DNA of 64,000 nt from Defluviitalea raffinosedens (lineage in GTDB: Bacteria > Bacillota > Clostridia > Lachnospirales > Defluviitaleaceae). Shown here one piece after another: positions 52,866 through 61,436 of the stretch (its first letter is position 1; the number at the start of each line of letters is the position of its first letter). The position numbers were made by a program, and so were the translations under genes. The notes beneath the pieces were generated by a model. The model was not told the origin of the DNA and did not search any database. It saw nothing but the letters and a program-made list of their open reading frames with translations. The DNA lies in NCBI RefSeq assembly GCF_016908775.1, contig NZ_JAFBEP010000009.1, forward strand, positions 45,937-109,936, given 5' to 3'.

Positions 52866-54055
52866 TTTATCTGGATAACAGTGCAACCAGTCCCGTCGAT
52901 CCTGAAGTCCTGGATGCCATGCTGCCTTATCTTAAAGAAGAGTATGGTAATCCTGCCAGCAAGTATTATACTTTAGCCCAAAATGCCAAAAAAGCCGTTG
53001 AAGAAAGCCGGGAAAAGATTGCTGCTCTGATTAACGCCAATCCGGAAGAAATAATATTTACTGCCGGTGCTTCAGAAAGCAACAATATGATTATTAAAGG
53101 AATCGTTGATTATAAACGCTACTATGAAAACATGGGCAATCATATTATCACTTCGTCAGTTGAACATGAATCAGTATTAAATACCTGCAAGTTTTTAAAT
53201 GGTGAAATCTATTCTAGCGATGACGCAACATTTTCTTTCTCCGATAAGAAACAGATTGACCGAGGTTATGAAATAACTTTTCTGCCCGTCAATGAATTTG
53301 GACAGGTTGAAGCAGAAACACTGGAAAAAGCAATAAAGTCATCCACTGTTTTGGTCTCTGTCATATGGGGAAATAATGAAACCGGGACTCTAAATGATAT
53401 CGATCAAATAGGATCTCTGTGCAAAAAACATAATGTATTGCTGCATTCCGACTGTACCCAGCTATTAGGCAAATATCCTGTTGATGTCAATAAAACCCCT
53501 GTTGACTTCTTATCTTTTTCTGCCCATAAAATTTACGGACCAAAGGGTATTGGTGCAGCATATGTTCGCGGGGACGAATACGGATTGCCTCCTTTTACCT
53601 CTTTGATCCATGGCGGAAACCAGGAAAAAGGATTTCGCGCCGGAACGTTGTCCGTACATAATATCGTAGGCTTTGGGAAAGCTGCCGAAATTGCCAAGAG
53701 GGATATGGATTCTTATATAGAAAAGATCAGTACCCTTGAAAACTTGTGCCGGAAAAGATTAAAAGAAGCATTACCCAATATTGAATTTGTCGGTCATCCG
53801 GATCAAAAAATTCCAGGGATTATCAGCATTATTATCCATGATGATTTCTTCAATAATGAAAGGTTTATTAAGAAAATCAGCGATAAGGTGGCCATTTCTA
53901 CTGGTTCTGCCTGCACTTCAGGAAATCCTTCCCATGTGTTGACCGCTATGGGAAAAGCACAAGACACCAAAAATGTATTGCGGATTTCAATTAATAAATA
54001 TACATCTGAAAATGATTTAACTGAACTGGCTGCTTTGCTTGCAAATAATATTTAG
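52862..54055 (+). CDS. dndA: Cysteine desulfurase of the phosphorothioation operon, DndA/IscS-like
   Basis: A 397-residue PLP enzyme that should supply sulphur to DndC. The PLP lysine is K223 (FSAHKIYG) and the catalytic Cys is C351 (STGSACTSG). It has an insertion of about 22 residues at 113-135 (around GEIYSSDDATFSFSDKK) absent from IscS. Its start overlaps the dndE stop by 4 bp, tying it to the operon. In Streptomyces dndA is divergent from dndBCDE; here it is the last gene. Confidence 0.88.
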   Translation: MIYLDNSATSPVDPEVLDAMLPYLKEEYGNPASKYYTLAQNAKKAVEESREKIAALINANPEEIIFTAGASESNNMIIKGIVDYKRYYENMGNHIITSSVEHESVLNTCKFLNGEIYSSDDATFSFSDKKQIDRGYEITFLPVNEFGQVEAETLEKAIKSSTVLVSVIWGNNETGTLNDIDQIGSLCKKHNVLLHSDCTQLLGKYPVDVNKTPVDFLSFSAHKIYGPKGIGAAYVRGDEYGLPPFTSLIHGGNQEKGFRAGTLSVHNIVGFGKAAEIAKRDMDSYIEKISTLENLCRKRLKEALPNIEFVGHPDQKIPGIISIIIHDDFFNNERFIKKISDKVAISTGSACTSGNPSHVLTAMGKAQDTKNVLRISINKYTSENDLTELAALLANNI

Positions 54056-54060
54056 AATAT

Positions 54061-54108
54061 AAAAAGCTAATATCTGTACATATTTTTACAGGTATTAGCT
54101 TTTTATTA
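54061..54108 (+). terminator. Terminator of the dnd operon
   Basis: A 12-bp outer stem AAAAAGCTAATA / TATTAGCTTTTT with an inner CTGTA / TACAG stem, followed by T residues. Confidence 0.88.
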
Positions 54109-54206
54109 TAGTCATATTCTAGACTTTATAAGAAATATTAGGCTACACAATGAACACAACCATATACAGCATTTACTTTATAATAAAAGCATATAAGTTT
54201 AAACAT

Positions 54207-54990
54207 TCAATAATACCTCCACACATTTAAAGCTTCCTGAGCCATTCTTTGCTGTCTCGTATTTATTGAGGCAAAATCCCAAATATTATAGGTTACAGAA
54301 ATATCTCTACATGGCTCCATTCGTGCTGCCTTGATTGAGCATTTGAGGGTCTTTTTGGCATTATATGTTCAATATGTTGTGATGGACTATGGGGTAAAGG
54401 GATCACTCCCGTCATCCTATTTGCTTCAAGTTCATATAAAATGTAAAAAGCCAAATTCTCTTTCCAGGTTTTCAACCGAATTACGGCCAATTGTGAAATA
54501 TCTAAAACAAAAAACCAGTGTTGCATTAACCAATCTTTCAAAATTATTCATATCATCATTAAACAAGATCGCAGCAGTTAAAAGTAATGGAAGACTATGT
54601 GAAACATCTAATTTTTTAAATGCCTCAAGTTTTTTTGTAATTGACTGATTCCAATACGGTGTACCTATTAAACTGACTTTAGCAAACCATTCTGACTCCA
54701 CTCTAAGCTGTTCTAAATAATCAATGGGATCCCGTGTATTAATAATATTGGTTATTGCCTTAAATAAATTCTTTGCTCAAACGGCTCACCATAGTCATTT
54801 TTTTGAAGTAAGGGTAATATAATACTTGCAATCCCTGATTGATCCTGAACGTTTTCAATTCTATAAGAGATCTCTAATAATATTTTTAAAAAAACCGTAC
54901 TTACAGTTAGCTTTTGTTGTCCATCTGTAAGCAAGCTTTTATACAATGTTCTTTACCACTAAAAAAATCTTTTGGTTCTATCAATTGCAC
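54207..54990 (-). pseudogene. Broken DUF262-DUF1524 (SspE/GmrSD-like) nuclease gene
   Basis: Minus-strand fragments in different frames line up in family order. A start region with AAAGGAG and LIEPKDFFSGKEH lies near 54990. SLLTDGQQKLTVSTVFLKIL (DGQQR-type DUF262 motif) follows at 54752-54946, then a middle part near 54432-54701 (NATLVFCFRYFTIGRNSVEN). The DUF1524 HNH part SQHIEHIMPKRP (54293-54541) comes next, and the last helix RQQRMAQEALNVWRYY ends at 54207. Frameshifts separate the pieces, and the total is about 260 codons against 550-700 for intact members, so internal deletions also occurred. Convergent with dnd. Confidence 0.75.
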
Positions 54991-55024
54991 CAACTCCTTT
55001 TGATTACAACAGTGTCTCTTTTTC

Positions 55025-55360
55025 TTACATAGATTTATTGTATGATTTCTTAGCTTTTACTGCCCAAATACCATATACAATACTTAATACTGAAAATACG
55101 AGAATTGTTAAAAATCTCAGATGACTGTTCTGCTGTTGGCAAAAATATTGGCTTCCTGAATAAAACGTTCCATATACATGTTTCCATCCTGTATCTTCAA
55201 AAAGTGTCACATAATCATTGAATTCTGATTTGCTATTAAACACACGATTATCTATCCTATAGTGTATCCCTCTATAAAGTAGTATTTCCCAAAAAACGTA
55301 CGCCTTTCAAAAATATATCCTTGTTGTGCCATCTCAGTTAAATACTTTTCTTCTTTGATC
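55025..55360 (-). pseudogene. DUF2812-like membrane protein remnant
   Basis: Two minus-strand fragments in different frames, EEKYLTEMAQQGYIFERRTF (about 55275-55360) and NSKSEFNDYVTLFEDTGWKH (55025-55243), match the repeated unit of DUF2812 proteins, which are usually paired with PadR regulators. A membrane segment (FLTILVFSVLSIVYGIWAV) and a short basic tail follow. A frameshift separates the two parts. No PadR gene is left nearby. Confidence 0.6.
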
Positions 55361-55425
55361 TTCTGATGGTATCGCCATAATCAATTTTTGCTTCATGGTC
55401 TACTTTCATTATCAAAAATAAAAAA

Positions 55426-55488
55426 ATATACAGTTTGACTATATAGCATAACTTTATTATAGGTATACCATATAGTTTAACTGTATAT
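55426..55488. promoter_or_regulatory. Paired PadR-like operator dyads
   Basis: ATATACAGTTTGACTATAT (55426-55444) and ATATAGTTTAACTGTATAT (55470-55488) are reverse complements except for two central bases. Each is itself nearly palindromic, in the style of PadR operators. They lie just upstream of the broken DUF2812 gene. Confidence 0.5.
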
Positions 55489-55677
55489 ATCAAGATTAAA
55501 ATCAAGGTATTCTGGATTAAATAAATAAGCGATTGTTTCACTTTAGAGAGTCTTTAAAATTACGGACTGACATTCCACCTGGACCAGAACAAGGAATAGA
55601 TTCATGCAGTGCAAAATCTGGCAGTAATCATTTTACCTGCACCCTAAACTATTTATCTCTGCCAACTATAACAAGGT

Positions 55678-56370
55678 TCACTGCAAGGCATATTCAACTG
55701 CAGAAATGGCATGAATTGTTGTCGTATCAAAAACAGGTATGCTAACGTCTTCCTGTTTAATGAGCAATGGTATTTCCGTGCAGCCTAACACTATTCCTTT
55801 TGCATCCTTTTGAATCAAATTATTTATTATTCTAAGATACTCTTTTTTAGAAACTTTATTTATTATGCCTTTACATAGTTCATTATATATAATATCATGA
55901 ATGATCTTTCTCTCATCTTCATCAGGTATTAATACTTCAATGTTAAACTTATCTTCCAGAACTTTTTTATAGAAATCTTGCTCCATTGTAAATTTAGTAC
56001 CTAATAATGCTACCTTTTTCAATCCTTTACACGCTATTTTTTCACCTGTTACCTCTGCAATGTGCAAAACTTTTATCCCTACTCTGTTTTGAATATCATA
56101 AGCCATCTTATGCATAGTATTCGTACATATAACTATAAAATCAGCACCGCCTCTTTTAAGCGCATCTGCAACATTCACCATAATTTCCGTTAACTCATTC
56201 CATTTATTCTGATGCTGCAATAATTCAATTTCACTAAAATCCACTGAGTACATCAAACATTTAGCAGAGTGAAATCCTCCCAGTTTTGTTTTGACAGTTT
56301 CGTTTATGATTCTATAATACTCCAATGATGATTCCCAACTCATTCCGCCTATTAATCCAATTGTTTTCAA
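55678..56370 (-). CDS. Aspartate/glutamate racemase family protein
   Basis: A 230-residue cofactor-independent amino-acid racemase-like enzyme. IGLIGGMSWESSLEYYRIIN starts the chain; the two catalytic cysteines are in CTNTMHK (about 83) and GCTEIP (about 197). It probably makes a D-amino acid from Asp or a related substrate. The start appears to be TTG, with AGGGGG about 10 nt upstream, since no in-frame ATG has a site. Confidence 0.88.
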   Translation of the reverse strand: MKTIGLIGGMSWESSLEYYRIINETVKTKLGGFHSAKCLMYSVDFSEIELLQHQNKWNELTEIMVNVADALKRGGADFIVICTNTMHKMAYDIQNRVGIKVLHIAEVTGEKIACKGLKKVALLGTKFTMEQDFYKKVLEDKFNIEVLIPDEDERKIIHDIIYNELCKGIINKVSKKEYLRIINNLIQKDAKGIVLGCTEIPLLIKQEDVSIPVFDTTTIHAISAVEYALQ

Positions 56371-56600
56371 AACAGTTTTTCCCCCTTAATTATTTCATAT
56401 TTGCAATATATCTTTTATTTCTGCGATACAATGATTTCCCCATTCTTTTGATTGAATAGCTGGTCAATAATTGCAATTTTTGAATAGTTTTTCTTTTATT
56501 GATTTAGTATAAACTATTTTAAATAATTTTACAATATTCGATAACTATAATATAGAATATAGTAGAATGGAAATATAAAATGTTGTTTAAGGTAGACTTT

Positions 56601-56726
56601 ATGAAAAATGAACCTCCCTCGATAGAATGTAAAAATTCAGTGTTCAAAATAAATGATACTCCTTTATTACTTCTGAATTACTCCTACAGAAGTATGGTAT
56701 TTTCCAGAGATTTAGATAAATATTAG
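56601..56726 (+). CDS. Possible 41-residue leader peptide
   Basis: The frame MKNEPPSIECKNSVFKIND... ends at TAG, 37 bp before the MotA-like gene, with AAGGTAG upstream. It contains a TACTTCTG / CAGAAGTA inverted repeat (56668-56675 and 56687-56694). It could be a leader peptide or chance; not recognised. Confidence 0.3.
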   Translation: MKNEPPSIECKNSVFKINDTPLLLLNYSYRSMVFSRDLDKY

Positions 56727-56763
56727 AACACAGCACATAAAAATTAAATTAGGAGGTTATATT

Positions 56764-57210
56764 ATGTATTTTATAGGTGTTGTTATTTTCATTGCTTTTC
56801 TGGTATGTACTACTTTGCTCTCTGGTTCTTTGGCATTATTTATTGATTTTCCAAGCATATTGATTATTCTGGCTTTTAGTATTCCCATGCTTATGGCATC
56901 AGGGCTTTTTGCAGATTTTATAAGAGCTTTCAAGATTATGGGTAAAAAAATAAACGTCTGGTCCAGGATCGAATTAAATCGTACAGAAATTTCTCTGCGC
57001 CTTGCAATCAAGTTAGTATTGCTTTCCGGATCATTAGGAACCATTATTGGCATGATTGCACTCCTGTCAAATATCAGCGACAAGGCACAGATAGGACGAA
57101 ATTTAGCAGTATCAATCCTTTCTATCTTTTATTCCATACTTATTATTTTCTTACTGCTCCCTTTACAGGCCAAAGTAAAGTCAATGATCCAAACAATGGA
57201 TCAGGAATAA
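56764..57210 (+). CDS. MotA/TolQ/ExbB-like membrane protein
   Basis: A 148-residue membrane protein with about four hydrophobic segments. LALFIDFPSILIIL near the N-terminus matches the start of MotA, and LLSGSLGTIIGMIALLSNISDKAQIGRNLAVSILSIFYSI the proton-channel helix pair. The large cytoplasmic loop of MotA is missing, so it is unlikely to drive a flagellar motor. AGGAGG lies before the ATG. It is 3 bp upstream of the membrane LuxR gene and probably works with it. Confidence 0.6.
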   Translation: MYFIGVVIFIAFLVCTTLLSGSLALFIDFPSILIILAFSIPMLMASGLFADFIRAFKIMGKKINVWSRIELNRTEISLRLAIKLVLLSGSLGTIIGMIALLSNISDKAQIGRNLAVSILSIFYSILIIFLLLPLQAKVKSMIQTMDQE

Positions 57211-57213
57211 TTC

Positions 57214-57864
57214 ATGAAAAATCAATTCAATAAAATTTGGGGATTGATCTGCTATCTGTTTGTTCTGAGCCTTCTGTTTAATTTTAACTGGATGCTTCTT
57301 TTGCGCCCTAAGCCATTTTTCTCTGTCATCCTGGGGACAGTAATTTTGACCTTTTCACAATATAAAAAAGAATACAATAAAGAAGACATCACTGTAAGCT
57401 TGAGATGGAATCTTGTATTCTCCAGCTTTCTCACTACCCTCCTATCACTCCTGGCTGCCATATCAGATATGAGAGGACCTGGTATTGACACCCGGGACAT
57501 TACAGAATCCCTTTTGCCCATGCTGTATGGCAGTATAATATATTTAATCCTTAATATATTGGTTAAAGAACCTGTAAAAAAAGAAACGGAAGAAAGACCT
57601 ATGGAGTCTTTATCAGATAATATTGATTTGTTTGATCCTGCTCTTGCGCAAAAAATTTTTATAGAATATGGACTTACCAACAGAGAATGCCATGTGGCAT
57701 TAAAACTTCTGGAAAACATATCAAACAAGGAAATCGCTTCCCAGCTTTATATCAGCGAAGCAACTGTAAAAAAACACATCCAGAATATTTATCAAAAATT
57801 TGGAGCAACAGACCGCAGCAATTTTAAAGCGATCTATCTTGAAAGCATAAAAAGTAAATCATAG
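57214..57864 (+). CDS. Membrane-anchored LuxR-type regulator
   Basis: A 216-residue protein with four hydrophobic segments (about 8-28, 32-46, 66-84, 98-114) and a C-terminal LuxR helix-turn-helix (GLTNRECHVALKLLENISNKEIASQLYISEATVKKHIQNI, about 153-192). The DNA-binding end is cytoplasmic, so membrane state could control transcription. Its AGGA site lies inside the MotA-like gene, which couples their translation. No histidine kinase or receiver domain is present. Confidence 0.8.
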   Translation: MKNQFNKIWGLICYLFVLSLLFNFNWMLLLRPKPFFSVILGTVILTFSQYKKEYNKEDITVSLRWNLVFSSFLTTLLSLLAAISDMRGPGIDTRDITESLLPMLYGSIIYLILNILVKEPVKKETEERPMESLSDNIDLFDPALAQKIFIEYGLTNRECHVALKLLENISNKEIASQLYISEATVKKHIQNIYQKFGATDRSNFKAIYLESIKSKS

Positions 57865-57914
57865 CCCCTTAAAACACATAGTTACTTGAATAAAGTTTCA
57901 AAAAAACATAGAAA

Positions 57915-58083
57915 AATGGAGAGTTGGAAATCCAATTCTCCATTGCATTTATCATTGTATAGGAAACTCCTCCGTATTTCCTATACAATAAAAAACCTTC
58001 CGGGAAAGATAAAACTTACGCGTGTTGTATTTTATCAGCTTGCTGACCGAGCTCGGCGTGAGAGTTTTGAGGGTGAAACTCTT
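57915..58083. repeat. Cluster of inverted repeats
   Basis: Within 170 bp: AATGGAGAGTTGGA / TCCAATTCTCCATT (57915-57944, one mismatch), TTGTATAGGAAA / TTTCCTATACAA (57955-57988), CAGC / GCTG, the palindrome CCGAGCTCGG (58047-58056) and AGAGTTT / AAACTCT (58061-58082). It lies between the convergent LuxR and MerR genes. It looks like a structured RNA or repetitive element; no family recognised. Confidence 0.65.
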
Positions 58084-58097
58084 TCTTATAAAATCTC

Positions 58098-59273
58098 TTA
58101 TTTCTTTAGCATTTTATTATTTTCAATATAAAACATTAATGCTTCTCCTATCAATTTCGACGCACCCTTACCGTAATTTTTATCCATTGATTCTATGAAA
58201 ACAGGATTTGAGCAATACTGCTCTGCCAGATAAGTCCAATAATTTTCTCCCATTTCTACTCTTAAGTATTCATTTTGCTTTTCTGTCTCATCCACTATTT
58301 CTGAAATCATTTTTTGGACTTCGTCACATACAGGAGACTTATTTAAGTCAGAGGTAAGCTTTTTATATAATATTTCTAACTTAGGCTCAGAACTTTTTAA
58401 ATTAAATTCTAAAGCTTTACCAATGAATTTTGATGCCCCACTTCCATATTTTTCATCAACTTCTTTGACCCACTCAGGTAACACCAGAAACTGCTTTACC
58501 ATAGAGTACCAGTAGCTATCTCCCATATTCGTTTTAAAAACTTCATAATCCTCTTTTACTATATGTGTGATTTCCTCACAAGTTTTTTGGATCTCTTCTG
58601 AAGAAATATCTTTACTTAAATCTTCCGTAAGGACTTTGAACAGTTCTTTTAATTTCGGATGTTGATCGTAAAGAAAATCATTTTTGAAATCATCGATTTG
58701 CTTTGCTGAATTTGCTAGTATCTCATTATTTAAGTTTTTCTTCATAGCTTCAACATAGTTTTCTATGCTTCCATATTGCTTTATAGCCATTTGGGCGATA
58801 TCTTTTTCTGCCTCTTTGGCTTTGGCAATCATTTCATCATATTTTTCTTCACTGCCAAACATTTTAATAACTTTCTCGTAATTTTCCCTTTTAAATTCAT
58901 CTAAGGCTCTATAATATGCACTCATATCGAATTCCTTAAAACTCATAACTTGATCTCCTTCCAATATTTTATTGATCAGTTCTATCAAACTGTTTAATCG
59001 ATCTCTTTTTAAAGTAATTAGTTTTTTTTGATTCTCCAGTACCTTCATCCTGTCAAAATTAGGACTGTTTATTATTTCTTTAATTTCATTCAGTTTGAAA
59101 TCAAGTTCTTTGAAAAATAGAATTTGCTGTAAAGTTGCAAGAGCTTGATCATCATAAAGCCTATACCCGGATTCAGTTAACTGAGTGGGTTTTAATAATC
59201 CAATTTTGTCATAATGATGCAACATACGTATACTTACTCCTGTTAAATCTGAAATTTGCTTTACTGTTTTCAT
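58098..59273 (-). CDS. MerR regulator with duplicated TipAS-like domain
   Basis: A 391-residue activator. The MerR DNA-binding domain (TVKQISDLTGVSIRMLHHYDKIGLLKP, residues 2-28, then the ESGYRLYDD wing) and dimer helix come first. The ligand part (about 125-391) contains two similar units, DSYWYSMVKQFLVLPEWVKE...YGSGASKFIGKAL and ENYWTYLAEQYCSNPVFIES...YGKGASKLIGEAL. Ordinary TipAS-type regulators have one such domain and about 250 residues. It probably binds hydrophobic drugs or peptides and regulates itself. Confidence 0.85.
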   Translation of the reverse strand: MKTVKQISDLTGVSIRMLHHYDKIGLLKPTQLTESGYRLYDDQALATLQQILFFKELDFKLNEIKEIINSPNFDRMKVLENQKKLITLKRDRLNSLIELINKILEGDQVMSFKEFDMSAYYRALDEFKRENYEKVIKMFGSEEKYDEMIAKAKEAEKDIAQMAIKQYGSIENYVEAMKKNLNNEILANSAKQIDDFKNDFLYDQHPKLKELFKVLTEDLSKDISSEEIQKTCEEITHIVKEDYEVFKTNMGDSYWYSMVKQFLVLPEWVKEVDEKYGSGASKFIGKALEFNLKSSEPKLEILYKKLTSDLNKSPVCDEVQKMISEIVDETEKQNEYLRVEMGENYWTYLAEQYCSNPVFIESMDKNYGKGASKLIGEALMFYIENNKMLKK

Positions 59274-59361
59274 AGAATCACCTCCAGCCTTAATTTCCCA
59301 GCTTTAATATCAGCCGTCTCTTGTAACACTGTTTTCAATGAATTCTTTAATCTTCACTTTC

Positions 59362-59392
59362 AGCTTACACTATGACACAATGTTAGGGTCAA
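59362..59392 (-). promoter_or_regulatory. MerR-type autoregulated promoter
   Basis: On the minus strand TTGACC (59387-59392), 19-nt spacer, TAAGCT (59362-59367). The long 19-nt spacer holding the dyad ACCCTA..TAGTGT is the hallmark of promoters twisted open by MerR proteins. Confidence 0.75.
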
Positions 59393-59427
59393 TACTTTTG
59401 AAAAATTTTCTTGAAATATGTGAAATA

Positions 59428-59473
59428 TAAAAAGGCTGCATTACAGAAATAATGATGTAATGCAGCCTTTTCT
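59428..59473 (-). terminator. Terminator of the chemotaxis receptor gene
   Basis: A perfect 14-bp stem AAAGGCTGCATTAC / GTAATGCAGCCTTT with a 12-nt loop, followed by T residues on the minus strand. Confidence 0.88.
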
Positions 59474-59564
59474 CCAAAATCTCATTTATAAAATTTGATT
59501 CTACCTTCCTAAGTTTAAACTCTTTTTCGTAAAGAATTTTCTCAATTTCACTCCTATTTCTCAA

Positions 59565-61352
59565 TTAAACTCTAAACTTTTTAATAAGCTCATTCAATTC
59601 TGTTGACATTCCTCTGAGGGATTCAGCCAGTGCAGTTAATTCCTGCATAGATGCTGATTGCTCCTCAATAGAAGCTGCCACATTTTCTATATTGGCAGTT
59701 GATTTTTTTGCTATTTCTGCAGTTCTTCCGATTGATTCTTTTACTGTATCACTACCTGCAGAGATCTCTTCCGATGTTGCCGCGATTTCTTGAGATTGTC
59801 CTGCTACAGCCTCAATACTGGACACGATTTCTTGGAATGAATCTCCAGCTTCATTAATCTTAAGAATTCCGTCTTTTACCGCATCATTTCCATTTTTTGT
59901 AGCACTCTCAGCATTATGTATATCTTCTTTAATCATATTGATTAATGATTCTATTTCCTTGGTTGCATGGGCTGACTGTTCTGCCAGTCTCCTTACTTCT
60001 TCTGCAACAACCGCAAAACCTTTTCCCGCTTCACCAGCTCTTGCGGCTTCAATAGCAGCATTTAGAGCAAGAAGATTTGTCTGATCTGCTATTCCTGAAA
60101 TCGTTGATACGATCCCTTCAATATTTTCAGACTTCTTCCTAAGATTTCCCATTGTTTCTACTATTCCATTTACTTGTTCTGCAATATTGTTCATTTGATC
60201 TATAGCGTTTTTAATAATCTCCCGACCATTCTTGGCTTTCTCTGATGCTTTCAATGCCGTATGGGAAGAATTTTCTATACTGGTAGCCATATGACTTAAG
60301 CCATTATTCATTTCATCAAAAACCAAATATACATTTTCGATCTCTTCACTCTGTTCTTCTATACCTTTAGCTACATCTGTAATGTTCATGCTGATCTCTT
60401 CCGTAGCTCTTGATGTCTGCTCAGCACTATCTGCCAGTCCTTCTGCTGAAATATTAACTTGCTCAGCGCTAAAGTTTACAGTCTGAACCAAACTTCTTAA
60501 TTCTTCTACCATTTTATTAAAAGATGAAGCTAAGCTTCCTATTTCATCTTTGTTAGTGATTTTAACTTCGTTAATCGTCAAGTCTCCTTCAGCTATGGAT
60601 CTTACTGATTTTTCTAATTTTCTAATGGGCTTTGATATATTGAATGATATAGCCACCCCTAAAAGTATTGATAATACCATAGAAACAACAGCCATTATAA
60701 TAAAGATAACTCTTGAAGAATGATAAATTTCATTGGACTCTTGCCCTGCTTTTTTCACTCCGTCATATGTTAGCAAGATAATATTCTTTATTTGTCTATT
60801 CAACTTATTAAATAATTCTTCAGAACTTGTAAAACCTTCTTTTACAAATTCTATATCTCCAAGTCTGATCTTTTCTATGATTTCCTCATTGTTCTCAGTA
60901 TACTTCTCCACATTTTGCTTAAAACTCATGAATAATTTTTTTATTTCTTCATCCGTATAGGCATCCATATACTTCTCTTCATACTCTTGGATCAGCTCAA
61001 AGATATTACTTTTGGTTCCAAGAAGGTTAACGAGCATCATTCTACGTTCCTCTTGATCATCAATAGTAATACTTATAAATTCATAATACCTATATTCTGT
61101 CACCAGGGTATTAAGCTCTCCTAGGACTTTTATTCCTGGAGTATACTGTTCTGCCATTTGCCTCGAATTACTGTTTATAAAGTCCATTCTTCCAATGGCT
61201 GTAATACTTATAATCATTAAGCAAATAAACCCAATAAGAAAAGAGCTTAATATTTTGGTACCTATGTTAAGCTTAATATTCATTTTATCACCAATTCTAT
61301 GCTTGAGTTGGAAAACTTTCTTCCAATTCCACATCTTTTTCTTTTGTTTCAT
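59565..61352 (-). CDS. Methyl-accepting chemotaxis protein
   Basis: A 595-residue membrane receptor. Transmembrane segments at about 31-51 and 213-235 bracket a helical ligand-binding region; HAMP (about 236-290) and a signalling coiled coil follow, with the CheA/CheW-contact hairpin [41 protein letters not shown]. It should pass signals to the flagellar chemotaxis kinase. The start MKQKKK has GGGAGG about 10 nt upstream; MNIKLNIG, 23 codons later, is an alternative. A SigD-type promoter lies before it. Confidence 0.93.
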   Translation of the reverse strand: MKQKKKMWNWKKVFQLKHRIGDKMNIKLNIGTKILSSFLIGFICLMIISITAIGRMDFINSNSRQMAEQYTPGIKVLGELNTLVTEYRYYEFISITIDDQEERRMMLVNLLGTKSNIFELIQEYEEKYMDAYTDEEIKKLFMSFKQNVEKYTENNEEIIEKIRLGDIEFVKEGFTSSEELFNKLNRQIKNIILLTYDGVKKAGQESNEIYHSSRVIFIIMAVVSMVLSILLGVAISFNISKPIRKLEKSVRSIAEGDLTINEVKITNKDEIGSLASSFNKMVEELRSLVQTVNFSAEQVNISAEGLADSAEQTSRATEEISMNITDVAKGIEEQSEEIENVYLVFDEMNNGLSHMATSIENSSHTALKASEKAKNGREIIKNAIDQMNNIAEQVNGIVETMGNLRKKSENIEGIVSTISGIADQTNLLALNAAIEAARAGEAGKGFAVVAEEVRRLAEQSAHATKEIESLINMIKEDIHNAESATKNGNDAVKDGILKINEAGDSFQEIVSSIEAVAGQSQEIAATSEEISAGSDTVKESIGRTAEIAKKSTANIENVAASIEEQSASMQELTALAESLRGMSTELNELIKKFRV

Positions 61353-61408
61353 AATCTTTATTCCTCCCAGAATTTATACCAAAATCTTATCCTTTTACTT
61401 ATTTACTT

Positions 61409-61436
61409 ATATCGACATTTTTCAACATTGATTTTA
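61409..61436 (-). promoter_or_regulatory. SigD (sigma-28) type promoter of the chemoreceptor gene
   Basis: On the minus strand TAAA (61433-61436), 16-nt spacer, GTCGATAT (61409-61416), close to the TAAA-N15-GCCGATAT consensus of flagellar sigma factors. It gives a 5' leader of about 50 nt. The remaining sequence to 61709 shows nothing else. Confidence 0.7.

Noticed and set aside
55533..55745. 70-codon plus-strand frame with Cys and Pro residues (LRTDIPPGPEQGIDS)
   Set aside because: No ribosome site and no family recognised, and its 3' part is antisense to the racemase gene. It could be a gene fragment but cannot be supported.
57886..58131. 81-codon plus-strand frame across the inverted-repeat cluster
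   Set aside because: The sequence is dominated by dyads, there is no ribosome site, and it ends inside the MerR gene.
59370..59564. 64-codon minus-strand frame after the chemoreceptor
   Set aside because: It spans the chemoreceptor terminator hairpin and has no ribosome site.
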